Assembly (NCBI GenBank): GCA_002315505.1
Contig: DCGX01000047.1
Coordinates: 1 to 27,154, forward strand
Origin: Ruminococcaceae bacterium UBA1767
Lineage (GTDB): Bacteria; Bacillota; Clostridia; Oscillospirales; Acutalibacteraceae
Direction: 5' to 3'
Length of the DNA: 27,154 nucleotides
The notes beneath the pieces were generated by a model that did no database searches, had not been told where the DNA came from, and worked only from the letters and a program-made list of their open reading frames with translations. The position numbers were made by a program, and so were the translations under genes. Below, piece by piece: positions 6,879 through 15,761 of the stretch; position 1 is the first letter of the stretch, and every line of letters begins with the position of its first letter.

Positions 6879-9116
6879 ATGAAAAATATGTGTAAAACCT
6901 TGATAGCTGTTGTTCTTGCGGCAGTTATCGCAATTACTATTCCGCTTAATGCTTTTGCGGCATCGTCTTCTGCAAAGTATATAAGCGAGATTAAAATCAG
7001 CTACGGAAAAAATCTTGATGAGGCTAAGAAATGGCTGACAAATCAGGGCTATGAGGTGCTTGATGCTGACCTTAATGAAGAAGCCGATTCAGCATTTGTA
7101 TCTGCAAGAGCAGTATGTTTAGGCTATAAAACAACCAACAAGGCTGACGAAGCAATTACCGACCTCAAGGTAATGAATATGAAAGGTAATTACAGCTTCA
7201 ATGCATATGAAATGGTACTTGACCAGCAGGCTGAGCAGATAAAGACATTCGTTGCTCAGTTAACTGCATCTCTTAATGAGTATCGTGAAAACTATGAAAA
7301 AGGTCTTTATAAGGCTGTTGCTGCTCACGATTTGCTTGATAAAATTCTTGATGATGACACCAACAAAACAATGGGTGAGCTTCTTCTGAACAAAACCGTT
7401 CAGGAGCTTGGCGATGAAGAATATAACAAGATGTCTGATACGGAAAAAGCAAATCACGCAGATATGGTTAAGATTCTTATGCAGGGCAACTCGACCACGA
7501 CCTTGTCAATTGAACAGTATCTCTGCATTGCTTCTGATACAGCGAGTGATTCGTTTGTCGATCGTCTGGTGAAGCTGAATTGCTATGATGATTTTGAAAG
7601 TGAATATGCTGATTCGCATAATATAACTGACGGCACCAAGCTCGAAAAATCGCTTGCCGCAGATTATGATGACACCGCAATTTCGATTTCAAACAGCATT
7701 GCGGCATTGAAAGAACTTCTCGCAGAATATACTCAGAGCGAAATGAAGGACGAAACAAACGAAGAAACAATAGCAAATTACTTTAAAGAAAATGCTAAAG
7801 AGGCTGATTATCTTCTTTTCTGCAGTGCAAGAAATCTTTATATTGTTTTGTCATCACTTGAGTATGAAGACGGCACACTTTATGATTTCTTCACAGATGA
7901 TGACTATGATTTTACAGGTGAAGACAGATATATGCTTTATCCCTTGGTTTCTGTTCTTTCAGATGGTCAGCGTGCTTGTATTGAATATGTAAGTCTTGCA
8001 CAGCTTTTTGAAAACGGAATGATGGATAATGACGGCTGGAAGCAGAATTATGATAAAATCAAGGAAGGTGTTATTGATAAATCTCCTGTAGTATCCGCTT
8101 ATGCAGGTATTAACAGAGAAATTTTCAACGGTGGCGTTGCTCTTACAAATAAAGCAAAACAGCTCAATGATTCTTCAAACAACAACGTTATGGACGAATG
8201 CATTCTCGATTCGTTCACAGACACAACTTATCTTTTCCTTGCAGGCTTTACAGTAAATGCAATTGTCGGTGCGGGATGTAAGATTGCTGCGAATGTATTA
8301 AAGAATCAGATAAGTACTATCGTTTCAAAAGGTTTACAATCTCGTATTTATGAAGACGGAATCTTTTTCATAGAAGATCTGACCGCTTCTCAGGTATCAA
8401 ATATTACCGAACAGATTATCGAAGGTACATTCACTAAGAAGAATGTTATGGCAACAAACTTCTTTGAAACAAATACAGGTAAAATGAACTCTCTCAGCGG
8501 AAAAATAAATGCACTTAACTGCATAGGAAATGTTGCTTGTATCCTTATGCTTATTTTTGCCACATTTACATTGGCTTCGGCATGGAAGGATATTCAGAAT
8601 TACTATCATACTGACAAGACACCGATTCCTGCTTATATGGTTGATGAGGCTGTGGATAAGGACGGAAAGACAAGCTATACATACTACGAAGCCGCTACGT
8701 GTAACCGAGTTGAAAACGGATTTGTTGATGATAAGAGCGAAGCTCTTGAAGACTACGGCGATCTGAACGGTGATATAGGAAAAGAGTGGCTTGCTCTTTA
8801 CAGCACAAAGGATTCTTCGGCAGGTAACCCGATAAAGGCAGAATTTATTTGTCAGAAGGGCAATAAGAATATGGGCAACAACACACCGCTTACAATGTTC
8901 GGTCAGATGGACCCGATTAATCTTGTTGATGAGAGCTATGCGTTCAACGATGAATTCGGAGGAATATACCTTTCTTATGCGGTCGGCAGTTCATTGACAG
9001 GCTCTGTTTTGTCAAGCGGAACAATAGCGATTATTGCCGTCGGAGCGGCTGCCGTTATTGCAATAGGCACATTCTTAATAATCCGAAAAAAGAAAAAAAC
9101 AGTAAAGGCAGACTGA
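6879..9116 (+). CDS. Secreted/membrane surface protein, 745 aa, MABP-like domains, paralogue 2
   Basis: ATG 6879 is preferred to the in-frame ATG at 6861 because GGGGGAG (6868-6874) precedes it and the N-terminus then aligns residue for residue with paralogue 1 (MKNMCKTLIAVVLAAVIAIT versus MKKICKMLIAVILATVIAIS). Total length is again 745. The same domain order is present: signal peptide, GYEVLDADLNE...CLGYKTT...AITDLKVM, a long helical middle containing MVKILMQGN and SIEQYLCIASDT, two central membrane segments, YGDLNGDIGKEWLALYSTKD, and a C-terminal membrane segment ending RKKKK. The region between the two central membrane segments is the most diverged. The 69-bp gap has a TATAAT at 6830-6835 but no matching -35, so co-transcription with paralogue 1 is likely. 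Confidence 0.85.
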   Translation: MKNMCKTLIAVVLAAVIAITIPLNAFAASSSAKYISEIKISYGKNLDEAKKWLTNQGYEVLDADLNEEADSAFVSARAVCLGYKTTNKADEAITDLKVMNMKGNYSFNAYEMVLDQQAEQIKTFVAQLTASLNEYRENYEKGLYKAVAAHDLLDKILDDDTNKTMGELLLNKTVQELGDEEYNKMSDTEKANHADMVKILMQGNSTTTLSIEQYLCIASDTASDSFVDRLVKLNCYDDFESEYADSHNITDGTKLEKSLAADYDDTAISISNSIAALKELLAEYTQSEMKDETNEETIANYFKENAKEADYLLFCSARNLYIVLSSLEYEDGTLYDFFTDDDYDFTGEDRYMLYPLVSVLSDGQRACIEYVSLAQLFENGMMDNDGWKQNYDKIKEGVIDKSPVVSAYAGINREIFNGGVALTNKAKQLNDSSNNNVMDECILDSFTDTTYLFLAGFTVNAIVGAGCKIAANVLKNQISTIVSKGLQSRIYEDGIFFIEDLTASQVSNITEQIIEGTFTKKNVMATNFFETNTGKMNSLSGKINALNCIGNVACILMLIFATFTLASAWKDIQNYYHTDKTPIPAYMVDEAVDKDGKTSYTYYEAATCNRVENGFVDDKSEALEDYGDLNGDIGKEWLALYSTKDSSAGNPIKAEFICQKGNKNMGNNTPLTMFGQMDPINLVDESYAFNDEFGGIYLSYAVGSSLTGSVLSSGTIAIIAVGAAAVIAIGTFLIIRKKKKTVKAD

Positions 9117-9128
9117 TATAATAAATTA

Positions 9129-9160
9129 CCTCCTGTGGATTACCGCAGGAGGATTTTTTT
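9129..9160 (+). terminator. Rho-independent terminator after paralogue 2
   Basis: CCTCCTG (9129-9135) pairs with CAGGAGG (9146-9152), followed by a run of seven T (9154-9160). Confidence 0.85.
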
Positions 9161-9196
9161 GTAAACTTTTGTAATTTGTTAAATTACAAATTATTA

Positions 9197-9225
9197 TAGA
9201 CTAAAACAATATGTTATGTTATACT
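9197..9225 (+). promoter_or_regulatory. Promoter for the Na+/Pi cotransporter gene
   Basis: TAGACT (9197-9202), a 17-bp spacer, TATACT (9220-9225), with TG at 9217-9218 giving an extended -10. The -35 is weak. No recognisable Pho-type operator was seen. Confidence 0.55.
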
Positions 9226-9245
9226 AATGCAAATGGAGTAATATT

Positions 9246-11084
9246 ATGTCAATTCTGGAGGATTTTATTAGCATGAGCATATTTGATATTATTACTTTAA
9301 TCGGCGGACTGGCGATGTTCCTGTACGGAATGCGTCTTATGGGCGACGGATTGAAAAAAGGATCTTCGGGAACATTAAAAAAGGCAATGGAGCTTGTTAC
9401 GAACAATCCTGTTTCCGCTTTCTTTCTCGGATTGCTGATTACGGCGATTATACAGTCATCTACTGCAACAATTGTTATTACATCGGGTCTTGTCGGTGCG
9501 GGAATAATTTCACTGCGCCAGTCACTTGGTATTATTGTCGGTGCGAATGTCGGTACGACTGTCACGGGTCAGATTATTCGTCTTCTCGACCTCGATACGT
9601 CGGCAGGGCAGTGGCTTCAGATTTTTAAACCGTCTACACTTGCTCCTGTTGCGCTTATTATCGGAATTGTTTTTATTATGTTTATAAACAGCAAAAAATC
9701 CAGAATTGTCGGCGACGTTTCTGTAGGCTTCGGAATTCTTTTCAGCGGACTTATGACAATGACATCATCAGTTGATGCTCTTAATGAAACAGGCTTGTTT
9801 GACAATATGTTTGCGAAGCTCGGCGGAAGTCCTGCTCTCGGATATATAACCGGTGCAGGTGTTGCTTTTGTACTTCAGAGCTCATCTGCCACAATCGGAA
9901 TTCTTCAGGCTTTTTCGGCCTCGGGAAGTCTGTTATTTAATGCGGTTTGTCCCGTTATTGTCGGTGTTTATCTCGGTGACTGTGTCACGACTGCAATTGT
10001 ATGCTCAATCGGTGCAAAATGTGACGCTCGCAGAGTCGGAATGGTTAATATTCTTTACAATCTCGGAAAATCGTTTTTTATACTTGTAACGCTTGCGGTT
10101 GTTCATAAAATCGGCTTGATTGACGGAATATGGACATCGGTTGTTGACTCGGGAAAAATCGCTAACGCAAATACAATTTTTAACCTCGGAAGTGCAATTC
10201 TTCTTCTTCCGATGACAAGTATTTTTGAGAAGCTCAGTAAAAAAATTATCAAGGATGATTCTGCTGAGCAGAATGATTATCAGGAAAAACTCAATGCACT
10301 CAGCCCTGCATTCTTCAATACACCTGCACTTGCTTTCAAGAGCTGTTATGATGTTTTGTTAACAATGCTCAGAGTATCAAGGTCAAATATTGAGAAATCA
10401 GCTAATTTGCTGGAGCATTTTGACGAGCAGATATTCGACAAGATTAATGAAGAGGAAGAAAATATCGATATGATGACCGACAGGGTCAGCGCATATCTTG
10501 TTGAACTTTCACCACACGTCACAAATGAACTTCAGGCGGCTATTCTCGACCAGTATTATAAGGTGCTGATGGAGTTCGAAAGACTCGGTGACCACGCTGT
10601 AAACATTGCGGAAATTGCGCAGGATATGAATAGTAAAGGTGTTACTTTCTCGGAGCGGGCAATGGATGAGCTCAGGGTTGTTAAAGCCTTGATTGAAAAG
10701 ATTCTTGATTATACCGAGCTTGCGTTTGAAAAACGTGATGTTGAAGCCGCATATCATATTGAGCCGCTTGAAGAGGTTGTCGATGATATGGTTAACGCTT
10801 TGAAAATAAATCATATCAATCGTCTGTATGAAGGAAAATGTAATATTGCTATTGATAATAATTTTACTAATCTTCTTACAAATATTGAAAGAATTTCCGA
10901 TGTTTGTTCAAATGTCGGTGTTGCAACAGTTGCACGAGTTAATCCTGAAAAGGGTGCGTATTCTCATTACTATATTTCAACTCTTCACTCGGGCGATAAC
11001 AGTGCGTTTAACAAGGAATACAACGAAGCTCACGATGAGTTTTTCTCCATGCTGCCTAAGATTAAAGATGTCAGCAACGCATAA
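9246..11084 (+). CDS. Na+/phosphate cotransporter with C-terminal PhoU domain
   Basis: The product has 612 residues. It is an integral membrane transporter of the NptA/PNaS family: two inverted repeats each carry the family QSS motif (AIIQSSTATIV, Q70-S72; VLQSSSATIGI, Q211-S213), with GANVGTTVTG between them. Residues about 350-600 are helical and PhoU-like (ERLGDHAVNIAE, then NIERISDVCSNV). Such fusions import phosphate with sodium. The start is uncertain: ATG 9246 has GGAG eight bases upstream, while ATG 9273 (MSIFDIITLIGGLAMFLYG) matches the usual family N-terminus and follows GGAGG by 12 bases. The gene stands alone between two terminators. Its position beside phosphodiesterase and lipase genes suggests phosphate salvage, but that is only contextual. 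Confidence 0.93.
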   Translation: MSILEDFISMSIFDIITLIGGLAMFLYGMRLMGDGLKKGSSGTLKKAMELVTNNPVSAFFLGLLITAIIQSSTATIVITSGLVGAGIISLRQSLGIIVGANVGTTVTGQIIRLLDLDTSAGQWLQIFKPSTLAPVALIIGIVFIMFINSKKSRIVGDVSVGFGILFSGLMTMTSSVDALNETGLFDNMFAKLGGSPALGYITGAGVAFVLQSSSATIGILQAFSASGSLLFNAVCPVIVGVYLGDCVTTAIVCSIGAKCDARRVGMVNILYNLGKSFFILVTLAVVHKIGLIDGIWTSVVDSGKIANANTIFNLGSAILLLPMTSIFEKLSKKIIKDDSAEQNDYQEKLNALSPAFFNTPALAFKSCYDVLLTMLRVSRSNIEKSANLLEHFDEQIFDKINEEEENIDMMTDRVSAYLVELSPHVTNELQAAILDQYYKVLMEFERLGDHAVNIAEIAQDMNSKGVTFSERAMDELRVVKALIEKILDYTELAFEKRDVEAAYHIEPLEEVVDDMVNALKINHINRLYEGKCNIAIDNNFTNLLTNIERISDVCSNVGVATVARVNPEKGAYSHYYISTLHSGDNSAFNKEYNEAHDEFFSMLPKIKDVSNA

Positions 11085-11100
11085 AATTATTATTTTTCTT

Positions 11101-11138
11101 ATAAAGCATAACCAAACGGCTATGCTTTATTTTTTTTT
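11101..11138 (+). terminator. Rho-independent terminator after the Na+/Pi cotransporter
   Basis: ATAAAGCATA (11101-11110) pairs perfectly with TATGCTTTAT (11121-11130), followed by a T run. Confidence 0.9.
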
Positions 11139-11145
11139 AAAATAA

Positions 11146-11174
11146 TTGAAATTCAAATAATAATATGGTAAAAT
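11146..11174 (+). promoter_or_regulatory. Promoter for the GDPD-GH16-lipase operon
   Basis: TTGAAA (11146-11151), a 17-bp spacer, TAAAAT (11169-11174) with extended TGG. The -10 context (ATATGGTAAAATA) is the same as at the promoter of the tandem paralogues. Confidence 0.75.
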
Positions 11175-11204
11175 AAGCAAATTAAAACAAAAAGGGGATA
11201 TAAT

Positions 11205-12230
11205 ATGGATATTTTAACCTATGCGATTTCATTCATTAAAAAGGCATTCCTGTTCATTGTCTCGGGAATAATGTGCATCAGCTCATTTTCAGCACCCGTG
11301 AGAGTTGAACCGACAAACCCGAATGCGGAAACGGGAAACTACTTTTTACCCGATTACGGAGAGACACTTATTTCCGCTCACAGACTCGGTAAGGGTTATG
11401 CACCTGAAAATACAATGATGGCAATTAAGTCCTGCCTTGACTATGAGGGCAGAATTGACACTCTTGAAATGGACTTACAGTTTACAAAAGACGATCGACT
11501 TGTTCTTTTTCATGATTTGTATCTTGACGAAAAAAGTGATTCTGTCGAAGTGTTCGGCAAGGAAAATGTGGAAATTTTCTCAAAGACCTATGAGGAGCTT
11601 CGTCAGCTTAATATGGGCGAGTATTTCAAGTACAACGGAAAATATCCGTATCAGGGACTTCGTGGTGAGGATATTCCCGATGATTTGAGGATGGTTGCTG
11701 TTGAGGATGTTTTTGACTATGTTGAGAAGAATGCACCGGGCAAGTATTCATATGTAGTTGAAATCAAGTATCCGCATCCGTGGATGCCTGAAATGGTTGA
11801 TAATCTGTATGAAATTCTTGAAGAAAGAAATCTTTGCGACCGTGTAATTATCGGCAGCTTCTGGAACGACACAAGCCACTATATCGACAATCATTACGCA
11901 GGAAAACTGCTTCGTTCTGCAAATCCTGCTGAAATAATTGATTTCTACGGCAGTTACACAAGAAATGAAGAGCTGAATCCCGATGATATCAAATTTATGT
12001 CATTGCAGATGCCGTATTACTGGGAAGATGATAAGCTTAAGCTCGGTAATCTCGGCAGAACAGAGTTCATTGATTATGCTCATAAATACGGAATTTCAGT
12101 TCAGTACTGGACAGTTGAAACTGAGCAGGAAATCCGGGATTTGTACATCGGCGGTGCTGATATGATTATGACAAATCATCCGGACAGAGTTGAAAAGGTA
12201 ATCAACGAGGTTAAGGCAGAAAGAGGTTAA
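11205..12230 (+). CDS. Secreted glycerophosphodiester phosphodiesterase (GDPD family)
   Basis: The product has 341 residues, led by a hydrophobic export segment (AFLFIVSGIMCISSF). The GDPD barrel signature is clear: ISAHRLG with H59-R60, APENT with E68, LEMDLQFTKD with E88 and D90 as metal ligands, and LFHD with the catalytic-type H103. Later WTVETEQEIRDLYIGGADMIMTNHPD matches the usual end of the barrel. The family cleaves glycerophosphodiesters to sn-glycerol-3-phosphate and an alcohol; a secreted form could act on deacylated phospholipids or glycerophosphate-decorated polymers. GGGG lies ten bases before the ATG. It is the first gene of a three-gene operon; the next gene starts 5 bases after its stop. 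Confidence 0.92.
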   Translation: MDILTYAISFIKKAFLFIVSGIMCISSFSAPVRVEPTNPNAETGNYFLPDYGETLISAHRLGKGYAPENTMMAIKSCLDYEGRIDTLEMDLQFTKDDRLVLFHDLYLDEKSDSVEVFGKENVEIFSKTYEELRQLNMGEYFKYNGKYPYQGLRGEDIPDDLRMVAVEDVFDYVEKNAPGKYSYVVEIKYPHPWMPEMVDNLYEILEERNLCDRVIIGSFWNDTSHYIDNHYAGKLLRSANPAEIIDFYGSYTRNEELNPDDIKFMSLQMPYYWEDDKLKLGNLGRTEFIDYAHKYGISVQYWTVETEQEIRDLYIGGADMIMTNHPDRVEKVINEVKAERG

Positions 12231-12235
12231 TTTTA

Positions 12236-13231
12236 ATGAAAAAAGTAATAACAGTGGTATTATCAGTAGCTTTGTGCCTGACATTTGTGCTTTCAATAGC
12301 TACACCTGTTTTTGTGGTTGAGGCTTCAGCTAACAACACAACTATTGAAGTACCGGCAGAGTATCAGAACGTATTTGATAAATTTACAAATGTAATGATT
12401 GATGTTATCCACAGATGTCTTATGATTTTCCGTTATCCGTGGGAGTCGAAGACAGGTAACACGGTTGATATGTCAAAGTTCACGCTTGTTTTTTCGGATG
12501 AATTTGACGGTGACGAGCTTGATTTAAGCGTATGGAATCACTATCGTCAGGGTGAAAGAAAAGGCGGTTACTGGGACAGCGAGCAGGCATTTGTACGTGA
12601 CGGAAATCTTGTAATCAGAACAGAATATAAGGAAGATGGTAAATTCGGCGCAGGCTACTATTGTGACAGAATTGACACAAGAAAGAAATATACACAGACC
12701 TACGGCTATTTTGAGTGTCGTTGTATTCTTCCTGCAGCACAGGGCCTGTGGTCAGCTTTCTGGCTTTCAAATGAAAATGCATCAGTTGACGGTACACCCG
12801 GCACAGAAGGCACTGAAATTGATGTTTTTGAGTCACCGCTTTATTACAGAACATTACTCGGACTTGACAACAGTATGATTACATCAAATCTGCATTATGG
12901 CGGCTATGGTTTGCAGACAAGATACAATAATGTAACTATTGCAAAGGCAAACAATCCGTATAAGGAGTTCAATACATACGGCGTTGAATGGAACGAAAAC
13001 GAATATATTTTCTACATTAACGGTGTTGAAACAGGCAGAAGCAGCTTCGGTGGAGTTGCAAAGGTTCCTGAATATTTGCTCCTTTCGTGCGAAATTGATG
13101 GCGTTGACGGTGTGCCGTTCTATGGCTGGTCAGGTCTTATCACTAATAATAAAAAAGATAAAATCCCTGCTGAATTTGTAGTTGACTATGTTCGTTGCTA
13201 TCAGTATACAGAGTTAGCAGAAACAAATTGA
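12236..13231 (+). CDS. Secreted GH16 beta-glucanase
   Basis: The product has 331 residues. A signal peptide (about 1-31) is followed by a 40-residue amphipathic segment (VFDKFTNVMIDVIHRCLMIF) that is not part of GH16. The catalytic jelly roll runs from about FTLVFSDEFDG (residue 82) to VVDYVRCYQY and carries EIDVFE at 194-199, with E194 as nucleophile, D196 assisting and E199 as acid/base. YGYFECRCILP and GLWSAFWL are typical GH16 strands. The pattern fits laminarinase or licheninase-type members; exact specificity is not visible. Its ribosome binding site (AAAGAGG) lies in the end of the preceding gene, indicating coupling, and the lipase gene follows after 10 bases. Confidence 0.95.
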   Translation: MKKVITVVLSVALCLTFVLSIATPVFVVEASANNTTIEVPAEYQNVFDKFTNVMIDVIHRCLMIFRYPWESKTGNTVDMSKFTLVFSDEFDGDELDLSVWNHYRQGERKGGYWDSEQAFVRDGNLVIRTEYKEDGKFGAGYYCDRIDTRKKYTQTYGYFECRCILPAAQGLWSAFWLSNENASVDGTPGTEGTEIDVFESPLYYRTLLGLDNSMITSNLHYGGYGLQTRYNNVTIAKANNPYKEFNTYGVEWNENEYIFYINGVETGRSSFGGVAKVPEYLLLSCEIDGVDGVPFYGWSGLITNNKKDKIPAEFVVDYVRCYQYTELAETN

Positions 13232-13241
13232 GGAAAGCAAT

Positions 13242-15134
13242 ATGAAAAAAATCATCAGTATTTTACTTTCAGTAGTTTTGGCTTTTTCGATTTCATCTGT
13301 AGCGTTTGCAAAGGATGAAATCACTCCCGTTATTTTTGTTCCGGGTTACACAAGCTCGAGAATGTTTATTAATCGCGGAACTGAGAATGAAAAAAGAATA
13401 TGGAAAGTCGACGTTGCCGATGAAATTATCGACGCATTGAAAAAGGAAATTCCGAGTATTCTTGCAACCACGGGTAAGGCTGTTATGGGTGACTATGATG
13501 CTCTTTTTAAAACGCTTGAGCCGTATGCAAATGAAATAACAGAATATCTTCGCATTAACGATGACGGAACATCGAAATATGATGTTGAGGTTTATCCTCA
13601 TTCTGTAGAAACAACAAGGCTTGATAAGCTCGACGAATACGGCTATCATCCCGACAGTGATACACTTAAGATGCTCAGAAAATGCACAAGCAGTAAGAAT
13701 ATTTATTGCTGTACACTTGATTGGCGTTTAGGTCAGGTTGATAATGCAAAGGTGCTTAATGATTATGTTGACGATGTGCTCGAGGCTACGGGTGCAAAAA
13801 AAGTAAGCATTCTCGGTGTCAGCTACGGCGGACAGGTTACTGCAAGCTATCTTTCGTTGTATGGCGGAGATAAGGTTAAAAATGCAGTTCTTCATTGTCC
13901 TGCACTTGACGGAAGCTCTATAATTCCACAGCTGTTTTCTGACAACGAAATCGAGCTTTCGTGGTCGGATTTGTTAAAGCTCGTTCAGACTTTCAGATAT
14001 GAAGAAACAGATTTTTCACAGATTACCGATATTTACAGCCCCGATTTTCTTAACGGATTCATTAAGGCATTTATTGATTATTATCTTCTTGATTTGTTCC
14101 TCAATTTCGGCAGTGCATGGGATTTAGTTCCGCTCGAGCAGTATACAGAGCTTCGTGACAAGCTGATAAATGACGGAAATCATAAGGAAATTGTTGCGAA
14201 GAGTGATAAATATCACTTTGAGGTTGCCGCAAATCGTGAAAAGGATTTAAAAAGACTTCAATCCGAGGGTGTTAATATTTCGATTATCGCTGGCTACGGC
14301 TATAAGCTTGCCGTCGATAACGGTATGAATTCAGACACTGTAATTGAGGTGAACTCAACAACAGGTTCTGTCTGCTCCGAGCTTGGTACAACCCTCGGTG
14401 CTGAATATATCAGTGCTTCCTGTGGTAACGAAAAGCATTGTCACATTTCTCCGGACGGATGTATTGATGCCGCAACGGGTTATCTTCCCGAAAATACATG
14501 GTACGTGGATGATATGTTCCACGGACTCGGTACAAATGAGAAAATTGTTTCGGATTTGCTTTGTGACCTTACTTTTGCCGAAGAAGGCTTTGATGTTCAT
14601 TCCAATATAAAATATCCGCAGTTTATGTCTTCGGATAATGCATTTATGGGTGTGATGTGTACCTTCTCTTCTTGTGCACAGGGCTATTTCACTCCGTATT
14701 CAACTGATCTTACTCTTACAAATCTTTCAAAGAAGAACAGCATTGTTATTGACGGAATTACTGCCCTCGGTGCAAAGCTCGGCTTCGGTTATTCGGTTAA
14801 TAAGGTGCTGGCACCGGGAGAGAGCCTGACCGCTTCTGTTTTCGGAGAAGTGCCGAATGCAGACCTGTCAACCTTCAGCATAAAGATTGATTACGTAACG
14901 CAGGGTGAAAAGCTGAATATTGCGGAAACACGTACACAGAATTTCAGATTCACCAACGGCTCATTGTATGATGAAGTTCTCGCTGACGGAGTTGATGAAG
15001 CATCATCGACAATTACAAACGAGGAAGTTAAGCGTGACGGCAAAATTGATGCAAAATCTTTCTTTGCACGAATCGGTTATTATCTTAAAAAGCTGTTAAC
15101 ATATATTACAGATATCTGGAATGTAATAGTATAA
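13242..15134 (+). CDS. Secreted LCAT-like alpha/beta-hydrolase (putative lipase/acyltransferase)
   Basis: The product has 630 residues with signal peptide KKIISILLSVVLAFSISSVAFA. TPVIFVPGYTSSR is the oxyanion-region motif typical of LCAT/lipase proteins. GVSYGG provides the nucleophilic S194 of the GxSxG elbow. A candidate catalytic His is H427 in DDMFHGLG. Residues about 470-590 look like a beta-sandwich (FTPYSTDLTLTNLSKKNSIVI). The C-terminus ends in an amphipathic hydrophobic helix (FFARIGYYLKKLLTYITDIW) that could hold the protein on the membrane or on a lipid surface. Family assignment rests on the N-terminal and Ser motifs; whether it is a phospholipase, glycolipid lipase or acyltransferase is open. 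It is the last gene of the GDPD-GH16-lipase operon. Confidence 0.8.
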   Translation: MKKIISILLSVVLAFSISSVAFAKDEITPVIFVPGYTSSRMFINRGTENEKRIWKVDVADEIIDALKKEIPSILATTGKAVMGDYDALFKTLEPYANEITEYLRINDDGTSKYDVEVYPHSVETTRLDKLDEYGYHPDSDTLKMLRKCTSSKNIYCCTLDWRLGQVDNAKVLNDYVDDVLEATGAKKVSILGVSYGGQVTASYLSLYGGDKVKNAVLHCPALDGSSIIPQLFSDNEIELSWSDLLKLVQTFRYEETDFSQITDIYSPDFLNGFIKAFIDYYLLDLFLNFGSAWDLVPLEQYTELRDKLINDGNHKEIVAKSDKYHFEVAANREKDLKRLQSEGVNISIIAGYGYKLAVDNGMNSDTVIEVNSTTGSVCSELGTTLGAEYISASCGNEKHCHISPDGCIDAATGYLPENTWYVDDMFHGLGTNEKIVSDLLCDLTFAEEGFDVHSNIKYPQFMSSDNAFMGVMCTFSSCAQGYFTPYSTDLTLTNLSKKNSIVIDGITALGAKLGFGYSVNKVLAPGESLTASVFGEVPNADLSTFSIKIDYVTQGEKLNIAETRTQNFRFTNGSLYDEVLADGVDEASSTITNEEVKRDGKIDAKSFFARIGYYLKKLLTYITDIWNVIV

Positions 15135-15140
15135 AATAAA

Positions 15141-15180
15141 CTGCTGTTAATGAACGTAATGTTCTTAACAGCAGTGTTTT
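15141..15180. terminator. Shared bidirectional terminator between convergent operons
   Basis: CTGCTGTTAA (15141-15150) pairs perfectly with TTAACAGCAG (15165-15174), with GAAC/GTTC inside. T-rich sequence follows on both strands (TGTTTTTAT on plus, TTTATTTTAT on minus). Confidence 0.85.
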
Positions 15181-15761
15181 TATATCTTAGCTATTTTATA
15201 TGTTTCAAAATCGTGTCCGAGCAGGCGCATTATTTCAAGCTCATCCTCGGCATCGGTTAATGCGTTGTGAACCTCGCAGTATTGCCTGTTTCCCGAGAGC
15301 ATCTGATAGATATTTTCCGCACTGTAACCGCATTTCATTCTGCCTGTCTTGTAGCATTCGCAGTGGCAGGGGATTTTAGGGTTAAACTGCCTGTATGCCG
15401 CAATTCGTAAAATATCAAACCAGTTGAATTGCTGTAATTCGGGCAGGTGTCCTTTGTCGAAGCCTGCATTATATGCAAAAAGGGAACTGACTTCATAGTT
15501 ATTTAAAAAATCAATTATTTTTGCTATTGCAGCTTTTCTTGACAGGACCGCATCAACAACAGCTCTTTCGTGAGTAAGCACGAAGGAAAACATTGCAGGC
15601 TTTTTGTATTCGGGGTCTAAGATTAAATACAGCTTGTCAATTGGCAAGTATGTAGCTGAGTCGGCAATGACAATACCGATTGAAATAACCTCGTCAAAGA
15701 AGTTGGTTTCGGTATCGATTACCGCAATATTGTTCTTGTTGTTTGAATTCATATTTAGCAT
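15180..15761 (-). CDS. DnaQ-like 3'-5' exonuclease (DEDDh)
   Basis: The product has 193 residues, a single exonuclease domain. ExoI is VIDTET (D16, E18), ExoII is YNAGFD (N98, D102), and ExoIII is HNALTDAEDE (H165, D170), giving the full DEDDh set. It would remove nucleotides from 3' ends; its role (proofreading-like, RNA turnover or repair) cannot be told from sequence. A cysteine cluster C132, C134, C136, C144 (PCHCECYKTGRMKC) lies between ExoII and ExoIII and could bind metal. Its ATG overlaps the stop of the ceramidase-like gene by one base (TAATG), so translation is coupled. An intracellular nuclease at the end of an operon of presumably lipid- and glycan-directed genes is unexpected. 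Confidence 0.88.
   Translation of the reverse strand: MLNMNSNNKNNIAVIDTETNFFDEVISIGIVIADSATYLPIDKLYLILDPEYKKPAMFSFVLTHERAVVDAVLSRKAAIAKIIDFLNNYEVSSLFAYNAGFDKGHLPELQQFNWFDILRIAAYRQFNPKIPCHCECYKTGRMKCGYSAENIYQMLSGNRQYCEVHNALTDAEDELEIMRLLGHDFETYKIAKI

Noticed and set aside
9224..9565. Minus-strand frame opposite the start of the Na+/Pi transporter gene
   Set aside because: It overlaps the clear transporter N-terminus and promoter and has no supporting signals.
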